A stretch of DNA of 64,000 bases from Acidobacteriota bacterium (lineage in GTDB: Bacteria > Acidobacteriota > Terriglobia > Bryobacterales > Bryobacteraceae): contig JAFKEE010000025.1 of assembly GCA_017307505.1 (NCBI GenBank), forward strand, positions 186,001 to 250,000, written 5' to 3'. A program made the position numbers and the translations under genes. The notes below the pieces were generated by a model. It was not told the origin of the DNA. It made no database searches and saw nothing but the letters and a program-made list of their open reading frames with translations. Below are positions 51,873-60,777 of this stretch, one piece after another (the stretch's first letter is position 1; each line of letters starts with the position of its first letter).

Positions 51873-52496
51873 ATGTCGCGAATTGTCGCCATCGACACAG
51901 CCTCAGAGTTCGGTTCCCTTGCACTGCTGGAAGACGGCTCGGTCCTGGAGGAACTGATCCTCCATTCTCCGGAAGGCTTCGGGCAGATCCTGTTCCCGCA
52001 GTTGGACCGGCTCATGCGCCGCCACGGCTGGAAGTACGACACCGTGGCCGGCTTCGCGGCTGGCTCCGGTCCGGGTTCGTTCACAGGAGTGCGCGTAGCG
52101 CTGGCCGCCATCAAAGGCCTGGCGGAGGCCACGGGCGCACCGGCCGCGGCCATCTCCAATCTGCAGGCGATGTCGCTCTACGGCTCCGCTCCGCTCCGGG
52201 CCCCGTTCTTCGACGCGCGCCGCGGTGAGATCTATGCCGGACTCTACAACAGCGACCACGCGCCGGCCGCCGTCGAAGTCGTGACGAAGTTCCAGTCCTG
52301 GCGCGATGCCCTGCCCGACGCGGTGGAACTGCTCACTCCGGACCCGGCCATCTTTGGGGTCCAGGCCACTCAAACCCCGCGCGCCCTGGCCGGGGCAATC
52401 GGGCGACTCGCGGCCACCCGCCTCACGGATCCGATGGCGCTCGATGCCAACTACGTCAGGCGCTCGGATGCCGAGTTGAACTGGGTCGATAAGTAG
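51873..52496 (+). CDS. tsaB: tRNA threonylcarbamoyladenosine biosynthesis protein TsaB
   Basis: 207 aa of the ASKHA fold: IVAIDTASEFGSLALLEDG, then the conserved AGSGPGSFTGVRVALAAIKGLAEA block. TsaB is the scaffold of the TsaBDE complex that makes t6A on tRNAs reading ANN codons; it is catalytically inactive itself. Shorter C-terminal domain than E. coli TsaB (231 aa) but complete. It lies in an odd place, three bases behind a secreted glycosidase-like gene, so translation is probably coupled. Convergent with the M14 peptidase gene, eight bases between stops. Confidence 0.93.
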   Translation: MSRIVAIDTASEFGSLALLEDGSVLEELILHSPEGFGQILFPQLDRLMRRHGWKYDTVAGFAAGSGPGSFTGVRVALAAIKGLAEATGAPAAAISNLQAMSLYGSAPLRAPFFDARRGEIYAGLYNSDHAPAAVEVVTKFQSWRDALPDAVELLTPDPAIFGVQATQTPRALAGAIGRLAATRLTDPMALDANYVRRSDAELNWVDK

Positions 52497-52504
52497 CGCC
52501 GCGC

Positions 52505-54907
52505 TCAGTTGGCCGCCGCGCTCTGGTAGATCGCATTCAACAGGAACTTGAACGTCCCGAAACTCTGCCCGCGGAACTGTGTCCGGAACCCGATCAGCAC
52601 TACCCGGCCCTGGCCCAGGCGCGCCGAAACCACGGCCGGCTTTCCGGCCACCACGCGCTCTCCGGCAATCCAGCCGCTGGCCAAGAGGTTCTGCCTGGCA
52701 TAAGAGGCCACTACCTTCACTTCCCGATCGCCCTGGTTGAATTCCGGCAGCACCGTAATATCGAACGCTTGGCCGCCCGTGGAAGTTGCAATCGCATCCT
52801 TGGCGACGCCCGCCGCCAGTGGATGTGACGGATCGACGCTCAAGTGCAGCAGGGACCCGGGGCAGGACCAGCCGCCCGCGCCTTCTTCTTCCCCGCCCCG
52901 CAGCACGCCGCGAACCCCGATGGGAAACAGGGCCAGCGGCAGTTCCGTGGCCGTGTCCAGGGCCACCAGCGTCCCGCCCTGCCGGACAAACTCCTGCAGG
53001 TTCCGAGCCCCCTCTACGCCAATGCCGCCCGTGAACTCCGGCCGCTGCAGATTGTGCGCAGCCTCACCCTGCGGTTCGCCCCGGCCGCTGCGCTCGCCAT
53101 CGCGGGTTCCGTGCAGAATCGAGCTCATTGACTGCTGCGCCAGGATGATCGTGTCGAACCGCGACCGCAGGTCCGCCGTGCGCAAATCCGAGTTGTGCAG
53201 TAGGGTGTGGCCGACATGGAAATAGTCGAGCGTCCATTGCGTCCAGCCCGTATCACTGTTTGCCAGGAACGGCTCATACAGGCCCACACGCGCCTTCGGA
53301 GCCCCGGGCTTCGGCAACCAGGAGGCAGGCGGTTCCTGCGCCGGCAGGTCGCCAATCAATTCGGAACCGATGGCCGCCGGCAGTTCGATGCGCGCATACT
53401 GCACGCCCATCTGGTATGGCAGCGTCCAGCCCGCGAGGTCATACGGCCGCTTCACAGGGCCATTCGCGCTCGACCGGATCTCGGGGTACTTCTGCGGCTC
53501 CATCAGGTCGACGATGTAGCCGCGGAACGGCTGCGCCGTCAGCACCAGGTACGAGCCAGCGGCATAGCTCTTGCCGTTCACTTCCACGGGCGCCGTGGTC
53601 CTGCGAACTTCCACGCCCGCGCCCTGCAGCCGCCGCAGCATCTCCGCCGCCTGCCAGGCATTCCCGGGGTCCGTTGGAATCACATAGGCGAACGGTCCGC
53701 CCTTCTGTCCCGCTGCGATCTGCGCCTGCGCCATCTCCCAGGCCTTGAATAGGAACTGCCGGGGTCGCGAAGCCGCCAGTTCGAGAATCGCGAAATCCGC
53801 CGTCAACATGTAATCGACCGCGTCCATCAGCGCCCAGCGCCCGCCCAGCCACGGCTTCTCATAGAAGACGGAAGGCTCGCGCGCCGGAATGCCGTTTGCG
53901 AACCGTTCCGGAATCTCCGTCAGCTTGTAGACCTTCGGCGTAGCGTACTGGTAGAGCGCCGTCTCGGTGAGGATCCCGTGCATATTATGGAATGCCGGAG
54001 CCGAACGCAGCCCGCCGTTCCACCAGGCATCGAAGCCGTTGTAGGACATCGCGCCTGCCTTGTTCTCCCTTGCGAACCGTTCGCGCATCGCCGCGCCAAT
54101 GCCGTTGATCCCCTCCATCACCGCGGCCGGAATGTTCGGATTCAGCGGCTCGGCGTAAGGGGGAATGAAAATGCGCGCCGGGAAAGGGGCCACCTGGTGC
54201 TGGTTGTAGACAATTTGCGGAAACCACTCGCGGAACAGCAGCCGGCAGACATTTCTTGTCTCCGGCAGGTTCAGCATGAACCAGTCGCGATTGTTGTCGT
54301 GGCCGGAGTACTTCTGATACAGCGTGGGCAGCGGAGCCAGCTCATGCGGCGTCCCGACGTTCTTCCGGTACCAGCCCGCCGTCATGTCCAGGCCATCCGG
54401 ATTGATCACCGGCACCTGCATCAGGATCACGTTGTCGCGGATCCGCCTGATCTCTTCTGTCTCGCCCGTGATCATCTTGTACGCCAGGTGGGGAGCCTGC
54501 TGCACCGGGGCCACTTCCGTCGCGTGCAACCCCGAGTCGATCCACACAATCGCCTTACTCTCCGCCGACAGCTTCGCCGCTTCCTCCGGCGACGCCAGCC
54601 CCAGCGCCAACCGCCGGTTCATCTCTTTGTACTGGTCGAGTTTCTTCAGGTTCTCCGCCGAACTGATGAACGCCACGTAGGTGGCGCGCCCTTCCGAACT
54701 CTTGCCGAACTCCACCAGTTTGATGCGGTCCGAGGAAGCGGCCAGCTTCTGGAAGTACCCGATGACCTCCTGGTAGTTGGCCAGTTTGTAGTCATCGCCC
54801 GGCGTGAAGCCGAAGTGATCCTTCGGAGAGGGGACCGCCCCCAACGCGGAAAGCGCACAGAGTACGGCAAGGAAGGCCCGCCGGCGAGTGACCTGAGACA
54901 AGACCAT
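52505..54907 (-). CDS. Secreted M14-family zinc carboxypeptidase with C-terminal extension
   Basis: 800 aa. Export signal (SQVTRRRAFLAVLCALSALGAV). The M14 core has HATEVAPVQQAPHLAYK (HxxE zinc ligands), VINPDGLDMTAGWYRKN with the substrate-binding arginine, NNRDWFMLNLPE, QIVYNQHQVAPFPARIF with the third zinc histidine. From about residue 480 a long extension resembles a class I glutamine-amidotransferase-like fold (SRFDTIILAQQSMSS, NLQEFVRQGGTLVALDT, FRTQFRGQSFGTFK), as in other large bacterial M14 proteins. Cuts amino acids from peptide C-termini outside the cytoplasm. Start ATG 54907; minus-strand TACGAT ends eight bases before it. Confidence 0.9.
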   Translation of the reverse strand: MVLSQVTRRRAFLAVLCALSALGAVPSPKDHFGFTPGDDYKLANYQEVIGYFQKLAASSDRIKLVEFGKSSEGRATYVAFISSAENLKKLDQYKEMNRRLALGLASPEEAAKLSAESKAIVWIDSGLHATEVAPVQQAPHLAYKMITGETEEIRRIRDNVILMQVPVINPDGLDMTAGWYRKNVGTPHELAPLPTLYQKYSGHDNNRDWFMLNLPETRNVCRLLFREWFPQIVYNQHQVAPFPARIFIPPYAEPLNPNIPAAVMEGINGIGAAMRERFARENKAGAMSYNGFDAWWNGGLRSAPAFHNMHGILTETALYQYATPKVYKLTEIPERFANGIPAREPSVFYEKPWLGGRWALMDAVDYMLTADFAILELAASRPRQFLFKAWEMAQAQIAAGQKGGPFAYVIPTDPGNAWQAAEMLRRLQGAGVEVRRTTAPVEVNGKSYAAGSYLVLTAQPFRGYIVDLMEPQKYPEIRSSANGPVKRPYDLAGWTLPYQMGVQYARIELPAAIGSELIGDLPAQEPPASWLPKPGAPKARVGLYEPFLANSDTGWTQWTLDYFHVGHTLLHNSDLRTADLRSRFDTIILAQQSMSSILHGTRDGERSGRGEPQGEAAHNLQRPEFTGGIGVEGARNLQEFVRQGGTLVALDTATELPLALFPIGVRGVLRGGEEEGAGGWSCPGSLLHLSVDPSHPLAAGVAKDAIATSTGGQAFDITVLPEFNQGDREVKVVASYARQNLLASGWIAGERVVAGKPAVVSARLGQGRVVLIGFRTQFRGQSFGTFKFLLNAIYQSAAAN

Positions 54908-54923
54908 ATGAAACAATCGTAGT

Positions 54924-55820
54924 ATGCCTGGGGAATCCCAAAACAAGTTCCGCATCGGGCTGGTCCAGACCTCGTGTTCGCTTGACCCGCAAGAGAATCT
55001 CGATAAGGCGGCCGCCAGGGTGCGTGAGGCCGCTGAACGCGGCGCACAGATCATTTGCCTGCAGGAGCTCTTTCGCTCCCAGTACTTCTGCCGCGACGAG
55101 AGCGCGGACCTGTTCGATCTGGCCGAGCCCGTGCCCGGTCCGTCCACCGGCGTCATGGCGAAACTCGCCAAGGAGCTCGGAGTGGTCATCGTCGCCAGCC
55201 TCTTTGAGCGCCGCGCCGCGGGCCTCTATCACAACACGGCTGCGATCCTGAACGCCGACGGCGCCCTCCAGGGCATCTACCGCAAGATGCACATCCCGGA
55301 CGATCCGTTGTTCTTCGAGAAGTTTTATTTCACCCCGGGCGACCTGGGCTTTAAGAACTTCGAGACCCCGTTCGGCCGCATTGGCGTCCTGGTCTGCTGG
55401 GATCAGTGGTACCCCGAAGGAGCCCGTCTCACCGCCCTGCAAGGCGCTGACATTTTGTTTTACCCCACCGCCATCGGCTGGCATCCGGCCGAGAAGGCGC
55501 AGTACGGTGCCGCACAGCTCGACGCCTGGCGCACCGTGCAGCGCGGCCATGCCATCGCCAACGGAGTCTATGTCGCCGCCGTCAACCGGGTCGGCTTCGA
55601 AGGCACCCCGGAACGCGGTCTGGAGTTCTGGGGCAACAGCTTCGTCGCCGATCCGTTCGGTGTGCTGGTGGCCGAGGCGTCCCACGACAAGGAAGAGATC
55701 CTCGTGGTCGAATGCGATCGCCGCCGCATCGAGGAAGTCCGCCGCAACTGGCCCTTCCTGCGCGATCGCCGCATTGATTTTTACGGAGGGATTACAGAGC
55801 GGTGGCTGGGCAACAAGTAA
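54924..55820 (+). CDS. aguB: N-carbamoylputrescine amidase
   Basis: 298 aa of the nitrilase superfamily with the Glu-Lys-Cys triad: ICLQELFRSQYF, GIYRKMHIPDDP and VLVCWDQWYPEGAR. The SQYFCRDE and HIPDDPLFFEKFYF stretches are characteristic of AguB, which releases CO2 and ammonia from N-carbamoylputrescine to give putrescine. The agmatine deiminase gene overlaps its end by 19 bp, completing the pathway from agmatine. The start is 16 bp from the divergent M14 gene; AACAAT ends six bases before ATG, a partial match to the leaderless pattern. Confidence 0.95.
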   Translation: MPGESQNKFRIGLVQTSCSLDPQENLDKAAARVREAAERGAQIICLQELFRSQYFCRDESADLFDLAEPVPGPSTGVMAKLAKELGVVIVASLFERRAAGLYHNTAAILNADGALQGIYRKMHIPDDPLFFEKFYFTPGDLGFKNFETPFGRIGVLVCWDQWYPEGARLTALQGADILFYPTAIGWHPAEKAQYGAAQLDAWRTVQRGHAIANGVYVAAVNRVGFEGTPERGLEFWGNSFVADPFGVLVAEASHDKEEILVVECDRRRIEEVRRNWPFLRDRRIDFYGGITERWLGNK

Positions 55821-56845
55821 CTCACCGCATGCCGCCCGAATGGGCGCCGCATGAGGCCACCTGGCTGGGCTGGCCGCACGAAACCACAGACTGGCCGGGC
55901 AAGTTTACCCCAATCCCGTTCCTCTACGGGGAGATTGTCCGCATCCTCAGCCGGCGCGAGGAGGTGCGTATTCTCGTACCCGCCGCCCATCAGAAGCGCG
56001 CCCGCGCCGTTCTTGAAAAATGCGGCGCCTGGAACAGCAATGTTCGCCTGATCACCGCCGAGACCAACCGCAGCTGGACGCGGGATTTCTGCCCGCTCTA
56101 CGTGAAATCCAAATCTGGTGAGAAGATCGCTACCAAATGGCGCTTCAACGGCTGGGCGAAATACCCCAACTGGAAGAACGACGATGCGGCCGGCGAAAAG
56201 GCGGCGCGCATCTCCGGAACCCCGCTGGTCAAGCCCGAATGGAACGGTCGCCGTGTCGTATTGGAGGGGGGCAGCATCGACGTCAATGGCTCGGGCCTGA
56301 TGCTGACCACCGAAGAATGCCTGCTCAGCGATGTGCAGTCGCGCAACCCCGGCCTCGAGCGCGAGCATCTCGAAGCCCTCTTCGAAGGCTATCTCGGAGT
56401 CGAGAAAGTACTCTGGCTCAATCGCGGCATCTCCGGCGACGACACCCACGGCCACGTGGATGACCTCGCACGCTTTACAGACGAGCGCACCATCGCCGTC
56501 GTCGTCGAAGAGAACCGGGATGAGGAAAACTACGAGCCGTTGGCCGAAAATGTGCGCCTTCTCCGGAAAATGAAGGGTCTCGACGGCCGCGTCCCGCGCG
56601 TCGTGGAGCTGCCCATGCCGCGCCCCGTGGTCTTTAATGGGCAGCGCCTGCCGGCGTCATACGCGAATTTCTACATCGCTAATGGGGTCGTATTAGTGCC
56701 GGTGTTTCAGGATCCTAACGATCGCATCGCGCTCAATATTCTTGCACGCCTCTTCCCGACAAGAGATGTCATTGGTTTGTATTGCGTCGATCTGGTACTC
56801 GGGTTGGGCACGATCCACTGCGGAACAATGCAGGAACCGGCTTAA
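55802..56845 (+). CDS. aguA: Agmatine deiminase
   Basis: 347 aa of the guanidino-group-modifying fold. Key features: MPPEWAPHEATWLGWPH, ETNRSWTRDFCPLYV, WRFNGWAKYP, GDDTHGHVDDLARF with the catalytic histidine, and GTIHCGTMQEPA holding the nucleophilic cysteine near the C-terminus. It converts agmatine to N-carbamoylputrescine, the substrate of the enzyme encoded just upstream. GTG 55802 overlaps aguB and has GGAGGG at 55785-55790; ATG 55829 would lose nine residues and lacks a ribosome site. An arginine decarboxylase gene, needed to supply agmatine, is not in the window. Confidence 0.95.
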   Translation: MAGQQVTHRMPPEWAPHEATWLGWPHETTDWPGKFTPIPFLYGEIVRILSRREEVRILVPAAHQKRARAVLEKCGAWNSNVRLITAETNRSWTRDFCPLYVKSKSGEKIATKWRFNGWAKYPNWKNDDAAGEKAARISGTPLVKPEWNGRRVVLEGGSIDVNGSGLMLTTEECLLSDVQSRNPGLEREHLEALFEGYLGVEKVLWLNRGISGDDTHGHVDDLARFTDERTIAVVVEENRDEENYEPLAENVRLLRKMKGLDGRVPRVVELPMPRPVVFNGQRLPASYANFYIANGVVLVPVFQDPNDRIALNILARLFPTRDVIGLYCVDLVLGLGTIHCGTMQEPA

Positions 56846-56873
56846 TGTGCGGCCGCTGACACAATTCGGATAA

Positions 56874-56896
56874 AATTTGACAAATTACACCAATTT
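56874..56896. promoter_or_regulatory. AT-rich palindromic operator-like site
   Basis: AATTTG-A-CAAATT (56874-56886) is a perfect 6-1-6 palindrome covering the -35 box, and AAATT-5-AATTT (56882-56896) is a second interleaved inverted repeat. The run is AT-rich in a GC-rich background. Likely a repressor or activator site for the hybrid kinase gene. Confidence 0.45.
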
Positions 56897-56906
56897 AGGG
56901 TAGACA
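56877..56906 (+). promoter_or_regulatory. Sigma-70 promoter of the hybrid sensor kinase gene
   Basis: A consensus TTGACA at 56877-56882, an 18-bp spacer and TAGACA at 56901-56906. A leader of about 70 bases would precede ATG 56984. A second -10-like TATACT lies at 56934-56939 without a -35. Confidence 0.55.
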
Positions 56907-56983
56907 CCACCGCCTCATCGATTTATACTGCCTGCACCTGCCGATGTAGTGTTCTGGGCGGAATCCACTGGGAGGCTGGTCAA

Positions 56984-58543
56984 ATGGCTCAAGATTTGGG
57001 CCAAGCCACAGGCGTAGCCTATTCCGGCGCATCACCCGCGGATAAGTTCGAGACACCCTTGCGGACCGTCTTCGAAGCGGCTCCGCAGGCTATCTTGTTG
57101 GTTGATTCCAAAGGCATCATTCTTCAGGCCAACGGCCGGTCCGAAAGTCTCTTCGCCTACACACGCGCGGAGATGGAAGGCCGTCACGTCGAGATGCTGC
57201 TGCCTCATCGGGACGCTTCGGCCAGCCCCGATCCCCGCATCCATTACTTCCTCTCAGGGAATTACCCCCAAGCCGAGCAGGGTTCCGACTACACCGGAAG
57301 ACGCAAGGGCGGGGTCGAATTTCCGGTTGGAATTGAGCTGCGCAGGTCGTCATGGAACGGAACGCCCATTGTAATTGCGTTCATTTCCGATATCACCCAG
57401 CGCAAAAGGCTGGAAAGCCGCCTCATCGACGTCCAGCGCATCGAGGTTGCCGGCCACCTGGTCGCCAGCATCGTTCACGACTTCAATAACCTGCTCACCA
57501 TCATCAACGGGCACAACCACATCCTTCTCGACCAGTTGCCCCTCATCGACCCCTTGCGGGAGAACTCCCGCGAGATCCACAATGCCCTCCAGCGCTCCTC
57601 CGGACTCGTGAAGGAACTGCTGTCGTTCAGCCGCCGCCAGCTTACCCTGCCGGCCAAGACCACTCCGCTGAACGGCGCGATCTACGACATGGATGGCATG
57701 GTCCGCCGCCTGCTGCCGGCCAATCTCGATCTCACCTTCCATCTCTCCCCACGCACTGGTTTTGTGGCGGCCGAACGAGGCCGCATCGATCAGGTGCTGG
57801 TGAATCTCATCCTTAACGCCAGAGACGCCTGCCGCGGCCGCGGCGGCAGGATCCACGTCTCCACGAGAAGTGCCTGGCTCGACCCCTCGGAATCGCACGC
57901 CCACTCCGGCCATTACGCCGTTCTGACCGTCACCGACAATGGTTGCGGCATGGACGAAAACGCCCGGGCGCGCCTGTTCGAGCCATTCTTCACCACCAAA
58001 CAAAGCGGGACGGGACTGGGCCTCGCCACCGTCCAGCGCATTATTCACCAGGCCGGCGGCCTCATCCGCGTGAAAAGCAGCCTGAATCGTGGTACAACAT
58101 TCACCATCTGCCTTCCACGTGTCGAAGGTGAGGTGGAGCCAATGCAGACAACCGCAGCATCCTCATCCGCTGGCACCGAGACCATCCTGCTCGTCGAGGA
58201 CGAGGAGGGCATCCGCCGCCTGATTACCAGTATTCTGAGCAAGCGCGGCTATCAGATCCTGGAAGCGGCCAATGGAAAAGAGGCAGAGACAATTGTGCGC
58301 TCGGGCAGGGCCAGGATCGATCTGCTGTTGTCGGATATCAACCTGCCGGACTCGGCCGGTGGCACCATCGCCGAAACCCTGCTCTCCCTCCAGCCCGGCC
58401 TGAAGGTGCTCTACATCTCGGGCCACTCCGAGGAACAGGCGCTCAAGCGCGGCCTGGTCTCACCAGGCGCCCGCTTTCTGCCCAAACCGTTCACCGTCGA
58501 CGAACTCGCGCGGCGCGTCCGCGGAACTCTCGACGACGCCTAG
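56984..58543 (+). CDS. Soluble PAS hybrid histidine kinase with receiver
   Basis: 519 aa, no membrane helix. A PAS domain ([41 protein letters not shown]), a phospho-acceptor helix [20 protein letters not shown], an ATPase domain ([53 protein letters not shown]) and a C-terminal receiver ([24 protein letters not shown] with the phospho-acceptor, FLPKPF). Phosphate should move from histidine to its own receiver and then to an unlinked partner. HDFNNLL is typical of hybrid kinases with oxygen- or light-type PAS input, but no cofactor residue is obvious. GGAGG eight bases before ATG is a strong ribosome site. Confidence 0.94.
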   Translation: MAQDLGQATGVAYSGASPADKFETPLRTVFEAAPQAILLVDSKGIILQANGRSESLFAYTRAEMEGRHVEMLLPHRDASASPDPRIHYFLSGNYPQAEQGSDYTGRRKGGVEFPVGIELRRSSWNGTPIVIAFISDITQRKRLESRLIDVQRIEVAGHLVASIVHDFNNLLTIINGHNHILLDQLPLIDPLRENSREIHNALQRSSGLVKELLSFSRRQLTLPAKTTPLNGAIYDMDGMVRRLLPANLDLTFHLSPRTGFVAAERGRIDQVLVNLILNARDACRGRGGRIHVSTRSAWLDPSESHAHSGHYAVLTVTDNGCGMDENARARLFEPFFTTKQSGTGLGLATVQRIIHQAGGLIRVKSSLNRGTTFTICLPRVEGEVEPMQTTAASSSAGTETILLVEDEEGIRRLITSILSKRGYQILEAANGKEAETIVRSGRARIDLLLSDINLPDSAGGTIAETLLSLQPGLKVLYISGHSEEQALKRGLVSPGARFLPKPFTVDELARRVRGTLDDA

Positions 58544-59085
58544 ACCGCTCCGCGCCGTGTCTTCTCCACCAGCCGCAACACAGACTGGTCCGTATTCAGC
58601 AGCCGCACCTCGTCCAGAGGAACCCACGCCACGGCGCGCGACTCTTCGCTGACCACCAGCGGCACGTCACGGTCAGCCAGCAGCAGGAATCGCACATCAT
58701 AGTGAACATGCGCCGGCTCGGTCTTTCGTGCCGGAATATCGTGCGCATCCAGATCGAAGATCCCGGTGCCCGCCGGGACGGCCTCCACACCGGTCTCCTC
58801 CAGCACTTCCCGCATGGCCGTAGCCAACACATCCGGACTCCCGTCACAGTGACCGCCGGGCTGCAGCCACTTATCCAGCCGACCGTGATGCACCAGCAGC
58901 GTCTCGGTCCGGTCCGCGCTCAACACCCAGGCGGAGGCGGTGACATGGCCCACCAGCAACGACCGCTCAAAGCAGTCCGCATGCTCTTCCACAAACGCCA
59001 GGATGCGCTCGCGCATCGTCTCTTCGTGCGGATTGAAGGCGCGATAAGCGCGCAATTGGCTGATCAGGGTTTCGCGGGTGCTCAT
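58540..59085 (-). CDS. Nudix hydrolase
   Basis: 181 aa. The Nudix box reads GGHCDGSPDVLATAMREVLEETGVE, matching the PGGHxDG subfamily of small Nudix proteins. The fold continues with FDLDAHDIPARKTEPAHVHYDVRFLLLA and ESRAVAWVPLDEVRLL. It should hydrolyse a nucleoside diphosphate derivative; substrate unknown. The start at 59085 lies seven bases after TACCCT on the minus strand, with no ribosome site. Its stop overlaps the hybrid kinase stop by four bases on the opposite strand. Confidence 0.9.
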   Translation of the reverse strand: MSTRETLISQLRAYRAFNPHEETMRERILAFVEEHADCFERSLLVGHVTASAWVLSADRTETLLVHHGRLDKWLQPGGHCDGSPDVLATAMREVLEETGVEAVPAGTGIFDLDAHDIPARKTEPAHVHYDVRFLLLADRDVPLVVSEESRAVAWVPLDEVRLLNTDQSVLRLVEKTRRGAV

Positions 59086-59092
59086 GGTGGGC

Positions 59093-59098
59093 AGGGTA
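59093..59098 (-). promoter_or_regulatory. -10-like TACCCT seven bases before the Nudix ATG
   Basis: Minus-strand TACCCT, seven bases, ATG, no Shine-Dalgarno. Part of the same divergent spacer as the TTGCAG/TAGTCT promoter on the plus strand. Confidence 0.4.
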
Positions 59099-59112
59099 AG
59101 GTTTAACCATTG

Positions 59113-59141
59113 TTGCAGGAGCGTCCCCGCGTTGGTAGTCT
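59113..59141 (+). promoter_or_regulatory. -35/-10 promoter leading to a leaderless start at 59149
   Basis: TTGCAG at 59113-59118, an exact 17-bp spacer, TAGTCT at 59136-59141, seven bases, then ATG 59149 with no Shine-Dalgarno. The best full example of the leaderless pattern in the window. Confidence 0.55.
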
Positions 59142-59148
59142 CTCAGCA

Positions 59149-60777
59149 ATGCATCCAGCGCAGTTCGATGCAATCGTGATCGGCGGAGGCCACAACGGCC
59201 TCACCTGCGCGGCCTATCTGGGCAAAGCGGGGAAGAAAGTCCTCGTCCTGGAGCGCCGGAATCTCGTCGGCGGCTGCGCGGTCACGGAAGAAGTCTGGCC
59301 CGGCTACCGCGTCTCCACCGCCTCCTACCTCACCAGCCTTCTGCAGGAACGCATCATCCGCGAGCTGCAACTGGAACGCCACGGCTATCGCGTCGACGCA
59401 AAGGACCCCGCCTTTTTCAGTGCTTTCCCCGACGGCCGCCACCTCTTCTTCTGGCAGGACGCCCAGAAGACCCTCGAGGAAATCGCGAAATTCTCGCCCC
59501 GCGATGCCCGCCGCTTCCCCTCCTACGAGGCCCATCTCGAAAAGCTCGCCCAGGTCGCCGAAAGCCTTCTCCTCACCACCCCTCCGCCATTCCCACCCCG
59601 CGGCATGGGCGGCCTGATGGAGTGGCTCCGCCTGGCGGGCCGGATCCGCGGCCTCAATACCGCGGAGATGGCGGGCCTGGTGAAGATCTTTTCGATGAGC
59701 GCCAGTGACTTTCTCGACGAGTGGTTTGAGTCCCCCGAGGTCAAAGTGACCCTGGCCACGGATGGAGTCATTGGCGCCAATGGCGGACCCCGCTCGCCGG
59801 GCACAGCCTACATCCTGCTGCACCATTGCATGGGCGGCGTGGCCGGCCATCGCGGCCTGTGGGGCTTCGTGCGCGGCGGCATGGGGGCGGTCTCTGAAGC
59901 CCTCGCCGCTTCGGCCAGGGAGCACGGCGCAACGATCCTGACTGACGCACCGGTGGCGCAGATTATTGTCCGGCACGGAAAGGCACGGGGCGTCGTGCTC
60001 CAGAATGGTGACGAGTACCACGCGCCTGTGGTTGCGTCCAATCTCGATCCGAAACGAACCTTTCTCGAAATCCTCGATTCCAGCCTCCTGCCGCCCGATT
60101 TCGCCTCTTCTATCCGCCGGTTCCGCTGCGAGGGAACCTCGCTGAAGATCAACTTTGCCCTGCGCGGCCTGCCCGAGTTCACCTGCTACCCCGGATCACC
60201 CCTCCCGCTCCACGGCGCCACCATGCATATCTGCCCCTCCATCGACTACGTTGAGAGGGCCTGGGACCATGCCAAGTACGGCCGCCCCTCGCAGCGTCCG
60301 CTCATCGAACTCACCATCCCCACCGTCTACGATCCATCCCTCGCCCCACCGGGCCATCACGTGATGGGCGCGTTCCTGCAGTACGCTCCTTATACTCTGA
60401 AACCCCCATCGGGAACGGACGCAGGCTTCGACGACGGCCGCGGCTCCACTTCCTGGGACGACCTTCGCGAGCCTTACGCCCATCACATCCTCGACCTCAT
60501 CGCCGAGTACTGCCCCAACATCCGCGACATCGTTGTCGATAGGCAGGTACTCACGCCGCTCGACCTCGAGCGCCGCTTCGGCCTCACCGGCGGTAACATC
60601 TTCCATGGTGAGATGAGCTTTGAACAGATGTTCGTCATGCGTCCTGTGCCGGGTTGGGCCCGCTACCGGACGCCAGTCCAGGGACTTTTTCTGTGCGGCT
60701 CTGGAGCCCATCCAGGCGGCGGAGTCATGGGCGCGCCCGGTTACAACTGCGCCCGGGAGGTCTTGAAGTTGGCATGA
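59149..60777 (+). CDS. FAD-dependent phytoene-dehydrogenase-like oxidoreductase (PYROXD2 type)
   Basis: 542 aa. An N-terminal FAD-binding fold (DAIVIGGGHNGLTCAAYLGKAGKKVLVLERR) is followed by RNLVGGCAVTEEVWPGYRVSTASYL and a C-terminal NAD(P)/FAD closing motif GLFLCGSGAHPGGGVMGAPGYNCAREVL. This is the arrangement of the phytoene desaturase/PYROXD2 group, whose bacterial members often have no assigned substrate. No carotenoid biosynthesis genes are adjacent, so carotenoid desaturation is not supported. The alpha/beta hydrolase gene overlaps its stop as ATGA. Confidence 0.9.
   Translation: MHPAQFDAIVIGGGHNGLTCAAYLGKAGKKVLVLERRNLVGGCAVTEEVWPGYRVSTASYLTSLLQERIIRELQLERHGYRVDAKDPAFFSAFPDGRHLFFWQDAQKTLEEIAKFSPRDARRFPSYEAHLEKLAQVAESLLLTTPPPFPPRGMGGLMEWLRLAGRIRGLNTAEMAGLVKIFSMSASDFLDEWFESPEVKVTLATDGVIGANGGPRSPGTAYILLHHCMGGVAGHRGLWGFVRGGMGAVSEALAASAREHGATILTDAPVAQIIVRHGKARGVVLQNGDEYHAPVVASNLDPKRTFLEILDSSLLPPDFASSIRRFRCEGTSLKINFALRGLPEFTCYPGSPLPLHGATMHICPSIDYVERAWDHAKYGRPSQRPLIELTIPTVYDPSLAPPGHHVMGAFLQYAPYTLKPPSGTDAGFDDGRGSTSWDDLREPYAHHILDLIAEYCPNIRDIVVDRQVLTPLDLERRFGLTGGNIFHGEMSFEQMFVMRPVPGWARYRTPVQGLFLCGSGAHPGGGVMGAPGYNCAREVLKLA

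Noticed and set aside
59149-60777. Assignment of the FAD oxidoreductase as a carotenoid desaturase
   Set aside because: No phytoene synthase or other carotenoid gene nearby, and the sequence fits the general PYROXD2 group better.
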